Positions 63,801 through 64,000 of a DNA stretch of 64,000 bases are shown here, piece after piece. The DNA is from Pelecanus crispus. Lineage: Eukaryota > Chordata > Aves > Pelecaniformes > Pelecanidae. The number at the start of each line of letters is the position of its first letter. The first letter of the stretch is position 1. Position numbers and translations under genes: made by a program. The stretch covers positions 214,696,583 to 214,760,582 of the forward strand of contig NC_134643.1 in the NCBI RefSeq assembly GCF_030463565.1, given 5' to 3'. The notes under the pieces were generated by a model. That model was not told where the DNA came from and did no database searches. It saw nothing but the letters and a program-made list of their open reading frames with translations.

Positions 63801-64000
63801 TTAGTCCACAAAACCCAGCTGTGACCAACATAAAAACAAAGTGTGCAGTGTCCTGTCTACTAAGAGAGAGCTTGGTAGGTACAAATTAACCAGCTAGCAC
63901 AGGGAATGCTGTAGGTAGGGAACAGAGCTTCTGAGCATGGACAGCTGCTTTATCAGTGCAGAATCTCTTCAAAATGTGTGTTATGATAGAGTACATTCTT
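60886..64000 (+). other. SESN3: SESN3 3' UTR, probably extending to or past the window end
   Basis: AT-rich sequence directly after the stop, with T-rich tracts and scattered ATTTA elements (for example about 62796 and 63313), as in long vertebrate 3' UTRs. I find no AATAAA here. The only close variant noticed is ATTAAA at 63427-63432, followed by T/GT-rich sequence about 20-50 nt downstream. The true cleavage site may be there or beyond the window. Long 3' UTRs are usual for SESN3. No second gene is seen. Confidence 0.6.
63427..63432 (+). terminator. Candidate polyadenylation signal (ATTAAA)
   Basis: The common variant signal ATTAAA, followed by TGTTTTCC and a T9 run that could serve as the downstream element. 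It is the best candidate in the window but weak evidence on its own, and a distal site outside the window is equally possible. Confidence 0.3.

Noticed and set aside
1-64000. tRNA genes, CRISPR-like arrays, endogenous retrovirus LTRs or ORFs
   Set aside because: Looked for tRNA B-box-like motifs, regularly spaced direct repeats and LTR or retroviral motifs; none was convincing by eye.

Overview
The window is vertebrate nuclear DNA, most likely from a bird. It has long GT-AG introns, a TATA-less CpG-island promoter, and 5'-truncated CR1 LINE copies whose 3' ends carry the avian-style repeated 8-mer GATTCTAT/GATTCTGT. Interspersed repeat density is low. I see no bacterial, viral or organellar genes.

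There is one protein-coding gene I can support: sestrin-3 (SESN3), on the + strand from the CpG island near 24 kb to past 60.9 kb. I reconstructed ten coding exons: 24370-24468, 47848-47913, 50988-51185, 51944-52126, 52499-52735, 54258-54405, 56649-56764, 59162-59352, 59770-59914 and 60799-60885. All introns are GT-AG and the phases are consistent. The joined reading frame is 489 codons plus TGA with no internal stop. The helical AhpD-like N-terminal domain keeps the Cys/Tyr/His cluster (C128, Y130, H135). The C-terminal domain keeps the leucine-pocket and GATOR2-contact positions known from human SESN2. The gene therefore looks intact and functional.

Layout: 1-23.4 kb is the 5' intergenic flank, with no credible gene. 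It holds a minus-strand CR1 copy (20.4-20.8 kb), a probable older CR1 relic (18.8-19.0 kb), MIR-like ancient SINE relics (about 9.9 and 11.2 kb) and several homopolymer tracts. From 23.45 to 25.26 kb is a CpG island with GC boxes, four same-orientation CCAAT boxes, an upstream ORF and coding exon 1. Intron 1 fills 24.5-47.8 kb; it starts with a very G-rich stretch and contains several plus-strand CR1 fragments and a 20-base G run. From 47.9 to 60.9 kb are exons 2-10 and shorter introns, with a CR1 in intron 3 and an (AC)17 microsatellite in intron 9. From 60.9 kb to the window end is AT-rich 3' UTR or 3' flank without a canonical AATAAA.

I found no previously undescribed system. The observations most worth checking are regulatory or transcript-level: the CCAAT array, the strong-context uORF, an in-frame alternative acceptor at exon 7, the G-rich start of intron 1, and the long 3' UTR without AATAAA. 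Identification of SESN3 rests on recalled family sequence features, not on a search.
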